From the NCBI RefSeq assembly GCF_000327385.1, contig NW_008709259.1:42080-106079 (forward strand): DNA of 64,000 nucleotides, read 5' to 3'. This stretch comes from Lottia gigantea (lineage: Eukaryota; Mollusca; Gastropoda; Lottiidae). Each line of letters opens with the position of its first letter. Position 1 is the first letter of the stretch. The notes under the pieces were generated by a model. It saw only the letters and a list, made by a program, of their open reading frames with translations, was not told where the DNA came from and did not search any database. This document shows, one piece after another, positions 1 through 12,380 of the stretch. Position numbers and translations under genes: made by a program.

Positions 1-1698
1 TTTCTGGAGCTGAGAGGCCGTATGGCGTGGTCTATTGCTGCAGTAAATATGAAACAGAAAGGTGTTTGAGAGGAAGATCAACAATAGATGTAACTAATAC
101 AGGACTTATGATCAGTAACTCGGTAAGTCCTCTATTTCTTTCGTGGCCCTTAAACAAATTAAATTAGGTCATCTAAATACATGTAAACGGGCACAGTTAT
201 CAATGTCGCTTTTCAGAATAAAACTTCGATGTCTTGTCAGCAAGCAAGTAAATAAAATGGACCAGCGAAAGTGACGATAGCTATTATAAGATACGACAAT
301 TTTATGACTTCATCCGTAATACATGTAGCTGCAAGGTTAACAAAAAAAAACATTAATTATGACTTGCAATCTTGGACAAGCGTTTTTTAAAGGTACGTTC
401 TCTCTGTGTCCCGAACTGTGTGCTGTGCTAGGCATTTTAAAATGGTCATTTTCATATTTTTTACAGACAACATGGAGATCTACAGGATATGCACCCCATT
501 TTACAGTAAATAGAACCGATTTTGTGGTTCAATTAAGAGGTGATGGTGGTTGTGGTGGTGCGACTCCAACTGATGGATTGATACAATTTGTTAAAAACCC
601 TCAGTACAGTAAGTTGGTACTTTTAAGATGCACACGAACGGTCTTCTAAAGTCTCGTCAAGAGTTTCACTGGCCGACTGAGGGCACAGGAGGTGGCAAAA
701 AATCTCCAGTCGGTATTTTTCCACTCTGTCGATAATCACATGCGGATCATGCAATTGAAAGGAAAGGAATTTGATTGGAAACTGTTGCTCTGTCTTGCAG
801 ACGATAAGATAATCTATGACAAATATCAAACTTATTTGATATTATAAATCCTGTCGGCAACGATTCTTGTCGTATAGAAGCGCGGACACGCGTGCTACTT
901 TATTGAAGATTCGAGTCTGCAACAAATATCGGCGACCAAGACTGTACACATGTGCCTGCACCCTTAGGAAATTTTCTTAGGAAACTTGTTCATTCTTCCA
1001 TTCACGGTGGATCTTATATTTGTAATTTTTAATAGCGTAGCATAAAAGGTCATTAATTTTCATGACAGTGTTTGATAAACTAAATATCATTAATATTATG
1101 AATATATTTTGATTTTTCAAGTAATGCCAGTAGGAGTATATAAGCCTACCCACAGGCATCTGTTTCTATCAATAGTCGACTCTCACTATAATAGTATATA
1201 TATGAGAAGGTGGCTAACGCTTGTCACGACCATCTCGGCTTCAGACGATTTTCTACCATTTCTACTGTTATAGTGAGAGGTGTTATCTCTAGTCATAAAA
1301 TAAATAATATAATAAATGGCAGATGAATTGGGGTGTATTTAATTTGTATATATCATTAATGTTTAATTTGTGAGACTTAAATAAAATATTTACTTTCTTA
1401 CTTACTATAATACTCACTAATTTTGTTTGTGTATTCAAATGTGAAAACCAAACTGTATGTAGAAGAGTGTTGATTGGCCAATTTAAAAATTACGTGACAT
1501 ATGAATATTCATAGCATCAGTCCCTGATACCATTTACATATCAAAAACATTGTAGAAATATCTAATAGTGTTGAAGGGTTGATAACTATTCTGATAATTG
1601 GGTTATAGGGGATAAATGTAATTTATTCATGCTTTCTCTGTTTTTCAGCTATTCCCACCGGTACAATAGATCCACAATGTAATTTACTTGGTTTATAG
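1..1698 (+). CDS. GON-domain protein, copy A (3' end; gene starts left of window)
   Basis: Three exons of a secreted-type protein can be read: 1-122 (frame from base 3), 467-608 and 1649-1698, ending in TAG at 1696-1698. Splice sites are GT-AG and phases match (the 608/1649 junction splits a codon 1+2). The encoded segments align with the second half of the GON domain known from the C-termini of ADAMTS9, ADAMTS20 and nematode GON-1: a CLRGRSTID-type segment, then TTWRSTGYAPHF and a Gly/Cys-rich stretch (GGCGG). The last exon adds a short tail containing IPTGTIDPQCN. Exon 1-122 closely matches exon 62852-63016 of the second gene at the right edge, so the two are paralogues. Family knowledge: the GON domain is extracellular and its molecular role is poorly known. 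Whether protease modules lie upstream cannot be seen. Function is not assigned. Confidence 0.82.
1180..1279. repeat. Short inverted repeat, about 100 bp
   Basis: A 15-base arm (CTCTCACTATAATAG, about 1180-1194) is repeated in inverted form with one mismatch at 1265-1279. It lies in the last intron of GON gene A. It could be a small foldback transposon remnant; no coding content. Confidence 0.5.
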
Positions 1699-1916
1699 AA
1701 TGGAATTTACCACTTACCATGTTATCAAACCAAAAGGGAAAAGAAATGATTGGCATGCTAGCTATCAGTTATGAAATATAAAAATATAAACTAAGTTTGA
1801 TTGAAATCGTATAACTGAGGTCAGGAGTAGTTAATTATGACACTTGTGTCCCTCCATAACATGTGCGCCCGAGTGTTTTTAATCTTCATGGCATACATTC
1901 CAGATAGCAATAAAAA

Positions 1917-2165
1917 TATGCCATGTTATCAAACCATGTAACCAGGCTACGTTATCAAGCCACGTAACCAGGTCATGTTACCAAACCCTGCAACCAAGCC
2001 GCGTTATCAAGCCATGTAACCAGGTCATGTTACTAAACCCTGCAACCAAGTCGTGTTACCAGGCTATGGTATAACGCCATATAACCAGGCTACGTTATCA
2101 ATCCATGTAACCAAGCCATGTTATTAAGCCATGTAACCAAGCTGTGTTATCAGGCCTTGTTACTT
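1917..2165. repeat. 13-bp minisatellite (CCATGTTATCAAG type), copy near GON gene A
   Basis: About 19 tandem units of 13 bp alternate between a CCATGTTATCAAG type and a CCATGTAACCAGG type, giving a 26-bp higher-order period. It lies just downstream of the terminal exon of GON gene A, and a homologous array occupies the same relative place at 58026-58240. Confidence 0.8.
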
Positions 2166-2199
2166 GAAACTCATTTCTCAAAATATCATAGATTAACGT

Positions 2200-3645
2200 A
2201 CGAGCGTAAACGTTATAAATTAACGCTTTGATAACGTCAAAAATAAAAAAAAATTTCACCGAAGAAGTTTAGTCGTACATTAATCAAAAGACAGTCATTC
2301 AGCACGATTTATATTATTGATATATGAAACGGGTCATGTTTCTTGTAATTCAGGCATCCCCGACCCTCCATATTTCTCTTGATAACGCTGCTTGTCAAAT
2401 GTTAAGTTGATAAATGTCAAAAATAGTATATCCATATATATTGTGCTTCTTTGATTATGTTATTTTATATATATATATATATTCAATGTTCAATAATCAT
2501 ACAGTAGTACACTGAAAGTGTTATAAAGTTGGAATGAGATTCAGCAGTTTTGTCAATGGAGAATAGTTTTCTTTTATTTAATTACCAATATCCTCTTTTT
2601 GAAATGAGGACAAAATTCCTTGTGATAAATGGTATTAACGAAGATTTAAGAAAGATGAACAGTGTCGTATCTGAATGAAGTATTTCTGACCATAACGTAG
2701 TTTCATATGACTATTGTACTTGAGCGTCGCTGCCAGATTCACATCAAACGTGACATATTGTTGACCTATCCACTATAATCATGTATCAATTCGCTTTATG
2801 CTTTGAGATAGACAATCAATTAAACTGGAATTAAGTATTGCGTATCAACGTGTATGTTTTTTGTGCTTGTGTTTTTCGTGTATGTTTATAAATTCTCACA
2901 CATTAACTTTTCTCTCTTGGTTACAATAGCATTCAATAGTCTATTTGATAGTCGGGGTCAATCATCAATATCTTAAATACCTGCCCTACAATAAACGCAA
3001 TAAATAGTAAATATACCGTAAACAAATATTGTCCTAGAAAATAGAGTATATCTATCTTGTTGATTCTTATGGATGGAAAAATTTGCCCACTGTGCTTTTT
3101 TAGCTTTTCAAATTTTCCATGACCATTGGTTGCCATACACATCTGTAAATCCCAAGGAATAACGGATACTGAATGAAGATCCAAGTTCATTCCGATAATC
3201 AATGTTCGAATAGTCTTTTCTTTGGTACAATTTTCAGACACACGGCAAATTTCACTAAGAAACCCTTAGAGATATAAGCCCGGATTAAGTCAATTTTTCT
3301 AATGTTATGTTGAATCGAGCGTATTAATCCATATGCAATTCAACTATTGGATATAACACTAGATAGTTTTTTTAACTAAACAAAGTAAGTGGAATGTAAA
3401 TATTACTCAATTTTTTACTTTATTATTAGATATTTATGTCTCCAAATGCTAATTAGAACGTAAAACTCAATTCATAAAAAAAATCTTTAAAAGGAATACC
3501 AAAAGTCTCGAAATTTTAAATTTGTAGTAGTTGTCTGCATGAAGAGATGATTGTGCTTTTTGTTATGTATATATTATGCCATGATTCTTATTCTAATTAT
3601 GTTAAAAACCCTCTGTATGTACATCATAGCGAAAAGTATCTGATA
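2200..3645. other. Gene-free AT-rich spacer
   Basis: No supported gene. A (TA)n run lies near 2466-2480. The 102-codon minus-strand open frame at 2933-3241 has no recognised domain, no splice context and no matching neighbour, so it is not called as a gene. Confidence 0.5.
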
Positions 3646-3651
3646 TTTCCA

Positions 3652-4976
3652 ACATTCAAAAAATATCAATCTAAATTTTTCAACATTCAACGACCTGAAT
3701 CTGATGTTTTCCAACATTCAAAAAATATCAATCTAAATTTTTCATCATTCAACGACCTGAATCTGATGTTTTCCAACATTCAAAAATATCAATCTAAATT
3801 TTTCAACATTCAACGACCTGAATCTGATGTTATCAAACATTCAAAAATATCAATCTAAATTTTCATCATTCAACGACCTGAATCTGATGTTATCAAGCAT
3901 TCAAAAATATCAATCTAAATTTTTCATCATTCAACGACCTGAATCTGATGTTATCAAGCATTCAAAAATATCAATCTGAATTTTTCAACATTCAACGACC
4001 TGAATCTGATGTTATCAAACATTCAAAAATATCAATCTGAATTTTTCATCATTCAACGACCTGAATCTGATGTTATCAAACATTCAAATATATCAATCTA
4101 AACTTTTCATCATTCAACGACCTGAATCTGATGTTATCAAACATTCAAAAATATCAATCTGAATTTTTCATCATTCAACGACGTGAATCTGATGTTATCA
4201 AGCATTCAAATATATCAATCTGAATTTTTCATCATTCAACGACCTGAATCTGATGTTATCAAACATTCAAATATATCAATCTAAACTTTTCATCATTCAA
4301 CGACCTGAATCTGATGTTATCAAACATTCAAAAATATCAATCTGAATTTTTCATCATTCAACGACGTGAATCTGATGTTATCAAGCATTCAAATATATCA
4401 ATCTGAATTTTTCATCATTCAACGACCTGAATCTGATGTTATCAAGCATTCAAAAATATCAATCTAAATTTTTCATCATTCAACGACCTGAATCTGATGT
4501 TTTCCAACATTCAAAAATATCAATCTGAATTTTTCATCATTCAACGACCTGAATCTGATGTTTTCCAACATTCAAAAATATCAATCTAAATTTTTCATCA
4601 TTCAAAGACCTGAATCTGATGTTATCAAGCATTCAAATATATCAATCTAAATTTTTCATCATTCAAAGACCTGAATCTAGCATTTAGTAAATGATGATAT
4701 TAACATGAACACAATTATATGGATAACAATTACTTTAATTAAAATTCAAAAATATCAATCTAAATTTTTCATCATTCAACGACCTGAATCTGATGTTATC
4801 AAACATTCAAAAATATCAATCTAAATTTTTCATCATTCAACGACCTGAATCTGATGTTATCAAACATTCAAAAATATCAATCTACATTTCAAAGCATTTG
4901 ACCAAATGAACCTGATATTATTCAAATTCAAATATATCTAATCTTTTCAACATTCACCAAGATGAACCTGATAATT
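3652..4976. repeat. 61-bp tandem satellite
   Basis: About 20 head-to-tail copies of a 61-bp unit can be read, each containing ATATCAATCT, a T-run, CATTCAACGACCTGAATCTG and ATGTTATCA. Unit boundaries recur every 61 bases (for example starts near 4021 and 4082). Copies vary at a few positions. The array is interrupted at about 4676-4745 by an unrelated AT-rich stretch, and the right end decays over the last two units. The open frame at 3547-3858 is a by-product of the repeat. Confidence 0.95.
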
Positions 4977-5078
4977 CCAACCTTTTTAAAAATCAACTTC
5001 ACAAAATACTTTATAAAAAACGAACTTAACAAATTGGCTCTTTATTAGATATACTGGAAATAAAATATTTATGACATG

Positions 5079-8000
5079 TTAGAAATGTAGACTGATTCTT
5101 ATCATTAAATATTAGATGTGTAATGTTAGAAATGCACATTCTTATCATTAAATGTTATAAATGTAGATTGATTCTTATCATTAAATGTTAGATAGGCAGA
5201 TTGATTCTTATCATTAAATGTTAGATAGGCAGATTGATTATTATCATTTAATGTTATAAATGTAGATTGATTCTTATAATTAAATGTTAGATATGTAGAT
5301 TGATTCTTATCATTTAATGTTAGAAATGCAGATTGATTCTTATCATTAAATGTTAGAAATGCAGATTGATTCTTATCATTAAATGTTAGATAGGCAGATT
5401 GATTCTTATCATTAAATGTTATAAATGTAGATTGATTCTTATCATTAAATGTTATAAATGTAGATTGATTCTTATAATTAAATGTTAGATATGTAGATTG
5501 ATTCTTATCATTTAATGTTAGAAATGCAGATTGATTCTTATCATTAAATGTTAGATAGGCAGATTGATTCTTATCATTAAATGTTTTAAATGTAGATTGA
5601 TTCTTATCATTAAATGTTATAAATGTAGATTGATTCTTATCATTAAATGTTAAATATGCAGATTGATTATTATCATTAAATGTTATAAATGTAGATTGAT
5701 TCTTATCATTAAATGTTAAATATGCAGATTGATTATTATCATTAAATGTTATAAATGCAGATTGATTCTTATCATTAAATGTTATAAATGTAGATTGATT
5801 CTTATCATTTAATGTTAGAAATGCAGATTGATTCTTATCATTAAATGTTAGATAGGCAGATTGATTCTTATCATTAAATGTTAAATATGCAGATTGATTA
5901 TTATCATTAAATGTTATAAATGCAGATTGATTCTTATCATTAAATGTTATAAATGTAGATTGATTCTTATCATAATGTTATAAATGTAGATTGATTCTTA
6001 TCATTTAATGTTAGAAATGCAGATTGATTCTTATCATTAAATGTTAAATATGCAGATTGATTATTATCATTAAATGTTAGATATGCAGATTGATTCTTAT
6101 CATTAAATGTTAGATATGCAGATTGATTATTATCATTAAATGTTAGAAATGCAGATTGATTCTTATCATTAAATGTTAAATATGCAGATTGATTATTATC
6201 ATTAAATGTTAGATATGCAGATTGATTCTTATCATTAAATGTTAGATATGCAGATTGATTATTATCATTATATGTCAGAAATGCAGATTGATTCTTATCA
6301 TTAAATGTTAGATATGCAGATTGATTCTTATCATTTAATGTTAGATATGCAGATTGATTCTTATCATTTAATGTTAGAAATGCAGATTGATTCTTATCAT
6401 TTAATGTTATAAATGTAGATTGATTCTTATAGTTAATTGTTAGATATGCAGATTGATTCTTATCATTTACTGTTTGAAATGCAGATTGATTCTTATCATT
6501 AAATGTTAGAAATGTAGATTGATTCTTATCATTTACTGTTTGAAATGCAGATTGATTCTTATCATTTAATGTTATAAATGTAGATTGATTCTTATCATAA
6601 TGTTAGAAATGCAGATTGATTCTTATCATTAAATGTTAGATAGGCAGATTGATTCTTATCATTAAATGTTATAAATGTAGATTGATTCTTATCAGTTAAT
6701 GTTAGAAATGCAGATTGATTCTTATCATTAAATGTTAGAAATGTAGATTGATTCTTATCATTTACTGTTTGAAATGCAGATTGATTCTTATCATTTAATG
6801 TTATAAATGTAGATTGATTCTTATCATAATGTTAGAAATGCAGATTGATTCTTATCATTAAATGTTAGATAGGCAGATTGATTCTTATCATTAAATGTTA
6901 GATATGCAGATTGATTCTTATCATTAAATGTTAGAAATGCAGATTGATTATTATAATTAATTGTTAGATATGCAGATTGATTATTATCATTATATGTCAG
7001 AAATGCAGATTGATTCTTATCATTAAATGTTAGATAGGCAGATTGATTCTTATCATTAAATGTTAGATAGGCAGATTGATTCTTATAATTAACTGTTAGA
7101 TATGCAGATTGATTCTTATCATTAAATGTTAGAAATGCAGATTGATTCTTATCATAATGTTAGAAATGCAGATTGATTCTTATCATTAAATGTTAGAAAT
7201 GCAGATTGATTCTTATCATTAAATGTTAGATAGTCAGATTGATTCTTATCATTAAATGTTAGATAGGCAGATTGATTCTTATAATTAATTGTTAGATATG
7301 CAGATTGATTCTTATCATTAAATGTTAGAAATGCAGATTGATTCTTATCATAATGTTAGAAATGCAGATTGATTCTTATCATTAAATGTTAGAAATGCAG
7401 ATTGATTCTTATCATTAAATGTTAGATAGGCAGATTGATTCTTATAATTAATTGTTAGATATGCAGATTGATTCTTATCATTTAATGTTAGATATGCAGA
7501 TTGATTCTTATCATTAAATGTGAGATAGGCAGATTGATTCTTATCATTAAATGTGAGATATGCAGATTGATTCTTATCATAATGTTAGAAATGCAGATTG
7601 ATTCTTGTCATTTACTGTTTGAAATGCAGATTGATTCTTGTCATTTACTGTTTGAAATGCAGATTGATTCTTATCATTAAATGTTAGATAGGCAGATTGA
7701 TTCTTATCATTAAATGTTAGAAATGCAGATTGATTCTTATAATTAATTGTTAGATATGCAGATTGATTCTTATCATTTAATGTTAGATATGCAGATTGAT
7801 TCTTATCATTTAATGTTAGATATGCAGATTGATTATTATCATTAAATGTTAGAAATGCAGATTGATTATTATCATTAAATGTTATAAATGTAGATTGATT
7901 CTTGTCATTTACTGTTTGAAATGCAGATTGATTCTTATCATTAAATGTTAGATAGGCAGATTGATTCTTATAATTAATTGTTAGATATGCAGATTGATTC

Positions 8001-8157
8001 TTATCATTTAATGTTAGAAATGCAGATTGATTCTTATCATAATGTTAGAAATGCAGATTGATTCTTATCATTAAATGTTAGAAAAAAATAATGTTAGAAA
8101 TGCATATTGATTCCTGGGATTATCATTAAATGATAGAAATGCAGATTGATTCTTAGG
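5079..8157. repeat. 33-bp tandem satellite, about 90 copies
   Basis: The region consists almost entirely of a 33-bp unit: GATTGATTCTTATCATTAAA followed by a variable TGTTAGAAATGCA part. Variant subtypes (ATAGGCA, ATATGCA, AATGTA, ACTGTTTGAAATGCA and a shortened CATAATG form) are interspersed, showing local spread of variants. It abuts the 61-bp satellite to the left. No open frame persists through it. Confidence 0.96.
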
Positions 8158-9182
8158 CCTATGAATATGATTTAATGTTAAAAATGCCGATTGAATGATA
8201 TGATATGGTATGTAGGATCTATTGTATGAGATGATTTGATGTTTTTATCTGCAGTCAGAGGAAAGGAAAACTTGTTGAGATCATTTTGCTCAATAGTTTC
8301 CAACCTTTGGACCCAATATTAAGACAATAAGTTAATAAAAGCTACTCTAGATCTTTACCTTATTGATTTATAGCCCTTTTTAAAGTTTTATTTCGACAAA
8401 ATGACAACACAGTGGGTATAATCAGCTGGGGTTGAGATAAGAAGGGACACGTTTTCAACATGTAGATTACCTACACTGTAAAATAAATCAAGTTACAAAA
8501 GTGCACGTATTTCATTTATTGTTTGCTTTAAGAAGGGATATACGTACGTTAATGTAAGATAAAATGGTAAGCAGCTTATTAAGCATCTTTTAAGGCTTTT
8601 TTTTTAATGCTTCAACAATTTAAAACAACGGTAAACCATTATGTACAACCAATTTTTCTCATATTTTGCTTTTTATCAGCCACAATAATGTGGATAAACG
8701 ATAATGTTCTCAAACATGTAATGCCCGGTATAATTATGACTATGTGCATTTTGATAATGCGTGCAACGTGTAACGATATATTTTGAAGTATATGTATCGA
8801 TAGGGCCCCTTAGAAAATACTTTGTATCCCCAAATCGTTTCATAGAAATATTTCAAAATATTATTTTATATGAAAAAATATATGTCAGAGTGCACCAAAT
8901 CAATTCTATTTTTACTCGGATAGAACCCAATAAGACTACCATCTTCGTAGCCTTTCGCATCTGGAAATTCATCTATGACAGTTGTCCCCGATTAAGTCAG
9001 TCTACACTAATTTGTTCCCCTATACCAGGAGGCTGGTGCCGCCGTTGATTCCACATCTATGTCATTTCTTATATTGAATTCTACACAATATGCATTTTTT
9101 TTCCGTCGGGCCTATAATGAACAACGATTACTTGGGAATCAAAAAAGTTTATTATGATATATCAAATTCGTATTTTATTTAG
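8158..9182. other. Globin upstream region; probable 3' splice site at 9181-9182
   Basis: No coding gene supported. The 95-codon plus-strand open frame at 8761-9048 has no recognisable domain. The run TTTTATTTAG ending at 9182 looks like a 3' splice site 12 bases before the globin ATG, so the globin probably has an upstream non-coding exon somewhere in this spacer. Confidence 0.45.
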
Positions 9183-9194
9183 AGTGCTGATAAT

Positions 9195-12100
9195 ATGGGA
9201 TGTGGAAGTAGTAGTGGGGTGTCCACTGGAATGCCAGCAGATCTGACAGAAAAAGACAAGGAACTGGTAAAAAGTTCGTGGGCCAAGTTTAATGAAGGAG
9301 ATGTTATAGCTGATGGTGCTCATATATATTATAAGTAAATATTGGAATGAATTTAATGAGTGAGTGAGTGACTATGAATGCATGAATGAAGTGAATGAAT
9401 GAAGTGAATGAATGAAGTGAATGAATGAAGTGAATGAATGCATGAATGAATGAATGAATGAATGAATGAATGAATGAATGAATGAATGAATGAATGAATG
9501 AATGAATGAATTTGGCATGGTTATGTCAATCACCTATTCTGAGTTAACTTCCCTTCAATGATTCATCATGACGCTTAATTTATTATTTCATTTTCAAATT
9601 TATAAGTTATGCACTCATATGCATGTATAATCATTGTTGCATATTTCAATCAGAGATCTCTTAAAACCTTTCTTGATACGCTTCGACTTCGCACTTTCGT
9701 AATAAAAGTTTGAAAGGAGAAAGTGGGAACGTGACGCTCTAGAGTACATAACCGCGACCTCTCACCCCTCTTTCAATAACATAGATCTACTAGTACGTCA
9801 GATATATAGATAAATAATGGACGAATCGATCAGTGTGTAAAAATATTCATTGATATCATTAGGCACAAAAGATATCTGAAGGGCAAACATTTTTGCTAGG
9901 TAGGTCGGTTACATACAAAACTACGTATAGTTCTTACATTGAAATATCACGTAGTGCACAATCATTTTGAATCACTACCTCGACTTAATTATACAATTTC
10001 AAAAAAGCCTCCGAATAACATTTTAGAAATGACTTTATTAATGTGAGTTATTTCCATATGTAGTTCGTAGAGGTCGGTTAATGTCCTACAATCTAACACA
10101 TTACAAAATGAAACGAAATAAGGTGAACGTTAATTTTGCCAATTTTCAACTGTTGCATTCGGCGCTTTATTCCCTTCAACCTGCAACCTGAAGATTTAAT
10201 TTGGAATAAAACACACATTCACATTTCTTGGACCCGACAAACTTCCATCTTCATATTTTGTAATCAGTAAAAAATATATTTTTGGTCAAAATTTGGGTAA
10301 TCAAAAATTCCCTTTTAACATAGTGAATGTGTGTCATGACCTAGTCCAGCGTTTGTCCTAGAAGAAACTTTCACACTCCCGAATTAGTCGCAGTGAATTC
10401 TAGGTTAAGTCTAACTGCTACCAACATATAGTAAAGTACATTCAGTACATTTCAAACAGACATCTAAATTTGTGTATTACCATCTGATAGAACTCAGTTC
10501 CAGCTTTCTAGACCATTTTCAGAAATGAAAATTGACGACAATTTCTTTGGCAATTTCGACAGTTGATTAACCCTCAGGGCGTCATTCTCTCTATAATGCA
10601 GGCTATGGTTATTATCTATCTATCATATTCATATAGTAAAACAATGTAGACAAGTACATTGAGAATTGTAACAAACAAATTGCACCTGAACATATTTTTT
10701 CAAGTCAACAATACTTATAGTGATTTTGAAAACAATGGTTCAAGACAATAATATATAATATATATCATATGTAATTGTATTGTCAGAATGCAAGTCAAGT
10801 AAAACCATTAGTGTTAATTATGCTAACCAATGAATGACAAAAATTGCATCGGTTATTTCAGATCAGAGTAAGACCACTAAAAAATCATTCAACAGAAATA
10901 TTTTATTTATAAGAGACTTCGCAGTTTTAACTCTTGAATGATATAATTGTTCATTGCGTAACTGATTTTGATCTTCGTAAAGTTGTTTTTATTTGTTACA
11001 AATAAAGAACAGGACTGTGTGGTGTCTTGAATCCTCGGCCTCCGCCATCCCGCCAGGTCATTTTAGACTTGATATTCGCGAATTGAAAAGCACGTTGTTT
11101 CGTCATACGTAATAAAAAATATTCCCACTTTTTATTGAAGTTTGCATCAGAAAAACGTACTTTTCAATTCGCAAATATCAAGTCTCAAATGACCAGACAG
11201 GAAGGCGGAGGCGTAGTAATAACGACGATCGCCATGACCAGACGATCGAACATGATGTAAAGTTTTAATATTTGAATCACCAGCTCGGAATCAATACCGA
11301 ATTTTGGTATGAAATGGTTTTCAAGAAATATTTTCAAGACATTGTGTTCATCTACAATCAAATGAAACATGTCGTTATTTATATTTTCCGATGCCGAATA
11401 GGGCCTATATTTAGACAGCATATGTTTTTTTTACATAGCCTACTGAAATACCGAAAAGACATATCATTTGCAATAAGGTCGTTTTCATTTTTCAGATTAT
11501 TTGAAAAAGCTCCCGAGGCGAAAGAAAAATTTGGTTTTGCGAAGGACGGCGAAGTTAGCTTAGAGAACAAACAATTTAAAGCTCACGTTCGAAAAGTCTT
11601 AGATGTATTCGAATCTGTAGTACGAGAGATAGACCAGTTGGAAGGACTTTTACCAGTCCTAAACGATCTTGGTGCCAGACATAAAAGTTATGGTGTTCCA
11701 TTAAAATATTACGAGGTATGCCTCAGTCATTATGTTTCTTTTAGTTCATGACGATAGTTTGCTACTTGTTAGAGGTATTCAAAGGAGTTTCTTGCCTGTA
11801 TGTAGGAGGAAGGGGGGTTCTCCTGGTCCGACTTTTATATGCCCGTAATTAAAAAAACCGACCAGAGTGTGACGTTACTATCGCCTAAACCATTTGACTT
11901 GAATGATTTTGAGACAGGGACGTTTTAATCTGGCCAGGGACCGATATGGAATCTAGGAATGGTCCGAAGGAATCAACTTTTCCCGATACACACAAAGGTT
12001 AAAACTATACCCTTTGAATAAGGTTATGATGAGATCTTGAAATTCACATCTTCACCTATTTTGTTCACAGAGAAGGGAATAGCTTGGACATCCATGTATA

Positions 12101-12380
12101 ATGCAAATTAATGAGTGCGACCGAGCTACGATCATGGTTCGATAGGTGAACTTCACTAATGTCTTGGAAGTTTTATTTTTTGATAGCTTTATTATTTTTT
12201 GATAGCTTTTTATATAGCTTTTTAGCGTTATTATAGATTTAATTTGTTGAATTTTAGATTTTGGGTTCCTGCATTATGTACGCCTGGGACAGAAAATTGA
12301 AAATGGATGCCGATACAAAGAAAGCTTGGGGTAAATTATATGGAGTCGTCCAAACCGAGATGAAGAAAGGCAACGCTTAG
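9195..12380 (+). CDS. N-terminally acylated globin (globin X-like), 160 aa
   Basis: Three coding exons: 9195-9334, 11496-11715 and 12258-12380 (TAG stop). The protein opens with MGCGSSSG, a Met-Gly-Cys-x-x-Ser signal for N-myristoylation of Gly2, with Cys3 positioned for palmitoylation. The globin fold follows: Trp29 in helix A, a CD-corner Phe (F59 or F61), distal His77 (E7) in FKAHVRKVL and proximal His109 (F8) in LGARHKSYGV. Introns interrupt in phase 2 at the end of helix B and in phase 0 in helix G, the ancestral B12.2 and G7.0 positions. Family knowledge: membrane-anchored globin X proteins are linked to redox signalling or lipid protection rather than oxygen transport; subcellular membrane localisation here is inferred. 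ATTAAA at 12530-12535 is a plausible polyadenylation signal. Intron 1 (2.2 kb) carries a microsatellite and a foldback element. Confidence 0.95.
9356..9512. repeat. (GAAT)n microsatellite in globin intron 1
   Basis: About 150 bp of tandem TGAA/GAAT tetranucleotides, first mixed with GAATGAAGT units and then nearly pure from about 9440 to 9510. It starts some 20 bases after the exon 1 donor. Confidence 0.95.
11037..11213. mobile_element. Foldback MITE in globin intron 1
   Basis: Two arms of about 58 bp, 11037-11094 and 11156-11213, are near-perfect inverted copies; shared landmarks are GCCTCCGCC, AGGTCATTT and GACTTGATATTCGC. The loop is about 60 bp. This is the structure of a small terminal-inverted-repeat element or foldback. 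It sits about 280 bp upstream of globin exon 2 and accounts for the spurious minus-strand frame at 11185-11421. Confidence 0.8.

Larger units (their letters stand above)
833..2260 (+). repeat. Duplicated block, copy 1 (last intron, last exon and 3' flank of GON gene A)
   Basis: This stretch is collinear with 57470-58260 over several separate patches: the region around 841-960, the patch near 1441-1530 (shared core TTGATTGGCCAATTTAAAAA), the last coding exon, the flank near 1788-1905 and the following 13-bp minisatellite. The copies are diverged by substitutions and length changes, so the duplication is not recent. It includes the last intron and terminal exon of the GON gene. Confidence 0.7.

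Noticed and set aside
2933-3241. 102-codon minus-strand frame
   Set aside because: No recognised domain, no paralogue in the window, AT-rich flanks; insufficient support for a gene.
3652-8157. Possible CRISPR array or centromeric satellite
   Set aside because: Units are directly contiguous with no unique spacers, there are no cas genes, and the organism is an animal. Array length is far too short to argue for a centromere.
11272-11751. 159-codon open frame taken as one exon
   Set aside because: Only the part from 11496 is globin coding sequence. The upstream part is intron read-through and the end runs past the donor at 11716.
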